Positions 63,587-64,000 of a stretch of 64,000 bases of DNA are shown here, in pieces. The translations under genes and the position numbers were made by a program. Position 1 is the first letter of the stretch. Each line of letters begins with the position of its first letter. Origin of the DNA: Marivita sp051859345 (GTDB taxonomy: Bacteria; Pseudomonadota; Alphaproteobacteria; Rhodobacterales; Rhodobacteraceae). The DNA lies in assembly GCF_051859345.1 (NCBI RefSeq), contig NZ_JBHYFV010000008.1:62001-126000 (forward strand). Reading direction: 5' to 3'. The notes beneath the pieces were generated by a model. That model was given only the letters and a program-made list of their open reading frames with translations, was not told the origin of the DNA and searched no databases.

Positions 63587-64000
63587 TTAGGCGACGTCGA
63601 ACTGAAGCGGTTTGACCTGCTTGAACATGCCGGTCTCGTGCAGCTTGGCCACCACCTCTGCTGGCACCGCTTCGTCGACGTAAAGCAAGGCAATCGCCTC
63701 ACCCTTTGCCGCCGACCGACCCAGCGTGAAGTTCGCGATGTTGACGCCGTTCTGGCCCATGGTCATGCCCAATGTGCCGATGATCCCCGGCACGTCTTCG
63801 TTGGTGGTATAGACCATGTGCGCTCCGATCTCGGCGTCGATATTGATGCCCTTGATCTGAATAAAGCGCGGCTTGCCATCGCTGAACACGGTTCCGGCAA
63901 TCGAGCGTTCACGGCTGTCCGTCACCACGGTCACTTTGACATAGCCGTCAAACGCACCTGACTTGGCCTGATTGGTGGTCGAGATCTTGATCCCGCGTTC
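63587..64000 (-). CDS. serA: D-3-phosphoglycerate dehydrogenase, C-terminal part
   Basis: The frame runs off the right edge; 137 C-terminal residues are visible. They contain the end of the intervening domain (QAKSGAFDGYVKV) and an ACT domain (VPGIIGTLGMTMGQNGVNIANFTLGR), the serine-binding module of long SerA. The missing N-terminal part would hold the NAD-binding catalytic domain. It catalyses the first step of serine synthesis. Confidence 0.88.
   Translation of the reverse strand, partial: ERGIKISTTNQAKSGAFDGYVKVTVVTDSRERSIAGTVFSDGKPRFIQIKGINIDAEIGAHMVYTTNEDVPGIIGTLGMTMGQNGVNIANFTLGRSAAKGEAIALLYVDEAVPAEVVAKLHETGMFKQVKPLQFDVA

Overview
The window looks like a chromosomal segment of an alphaproteobacterium of the order Rhodobacterales (Roseobacter-like). 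This rests on the G+C-rich coding sequence, the dense short operons with ATGA/GTGA overlaps, an alphaproteobacterial LexA box (GAAC-N7-GAAC) in front of dnaE2, a two-domain ALDH16-type aldehyde dehydrogenase of the kind known from Loktanella, a long DmdC-like acyl-CoA dehydrogenase, and an orphan TRAP solute receptor. I see no rRNA, tRNA, CRISPR, insertion sequence, prophage or plasmid function. The content is housekeeping plus ordinary accessory metabolism. The first gene (DUF4159 protein) and the last gene (serA) are cut by the window edges.

Layout. 0-5 kb: end of a BatA/DUF4159 and VWA/amidotransferase-like membrane gene pair, then dsbA and dciA on the minus strand. 5-10 kb: mutY and alkB (plus), a peroxiredoxin (minus), a ferredoxin-reductase-type flavoprotein, rsmD and a possible 57-residue ORF (plus). 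10-18 kb: orphan dctP, a Tat-exported metallo-hydrolase, an MFS exporter coupled to the tRNA threonylcarbamoyladenosine gene (Sua5/TsaC), an acyl-CoA dehydrogenase coupled to a second metallo-hydrolase, and yqgE. 18-25 kb: a stand-alone DsbD N-terminal-domain protein, an RND efflux pair, moaB and a family-4-like uracil-DNA glycosylase. 25-32 kb: a small lipoprotein, then the pyrB - two unknown membrane proteins - dihydroorotase-like pyrC - plsY run, and a TMADH-like flavoprotein. 32-37 kb (minus): msrB-msrA, a HyuA-like protein, queG, a GST and mtgA. 38-44 kb (minus): gltD-gfa-gltB. 44-51 kb: uppP, rsfS-rlmH, deoC - small membrane protein - ALDH16, a glycosyltransferase-like protein and a phosphopantetheinyl transferase. 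51-64 kb: SOS-regulated dnaE2, a monooxygenase-fold protein, an aminotransferase/sulfurtransferase pair, smpB, usp-AGCS symporter, cydAB, a PP1-like phosphatase and serA.

How genes work together. gltD and gltB encode glutamate synthase with a GFA protein wedged between them. pyrB sits with a dihydroorotase homologue that has lost its metal ligands, suggesting a class-A-like aspartate transcarbamoylase with a structural partner. DeoC makes acetaldehyde that the co-transcribed ALDH16 could oxidise. AlkB has a flavoprotein reductase close by. MsrA/MsrB, the peroxiredoxin and DsbA are redox repair or folding functions.

I did not find a clear new multi-gene system. The most notable unexplained signals are tandem palindromes at convergent gene junctions, a shared 16-mer palindrome at gene ends, a triple inverted repeat between gltD and uppP, the pseudo-dihydroorotase with its two membrane neighbours, and a DnaE2 polymerase separated from ImuA/ImuB with a short C-terminus and a degraded PHP motif.
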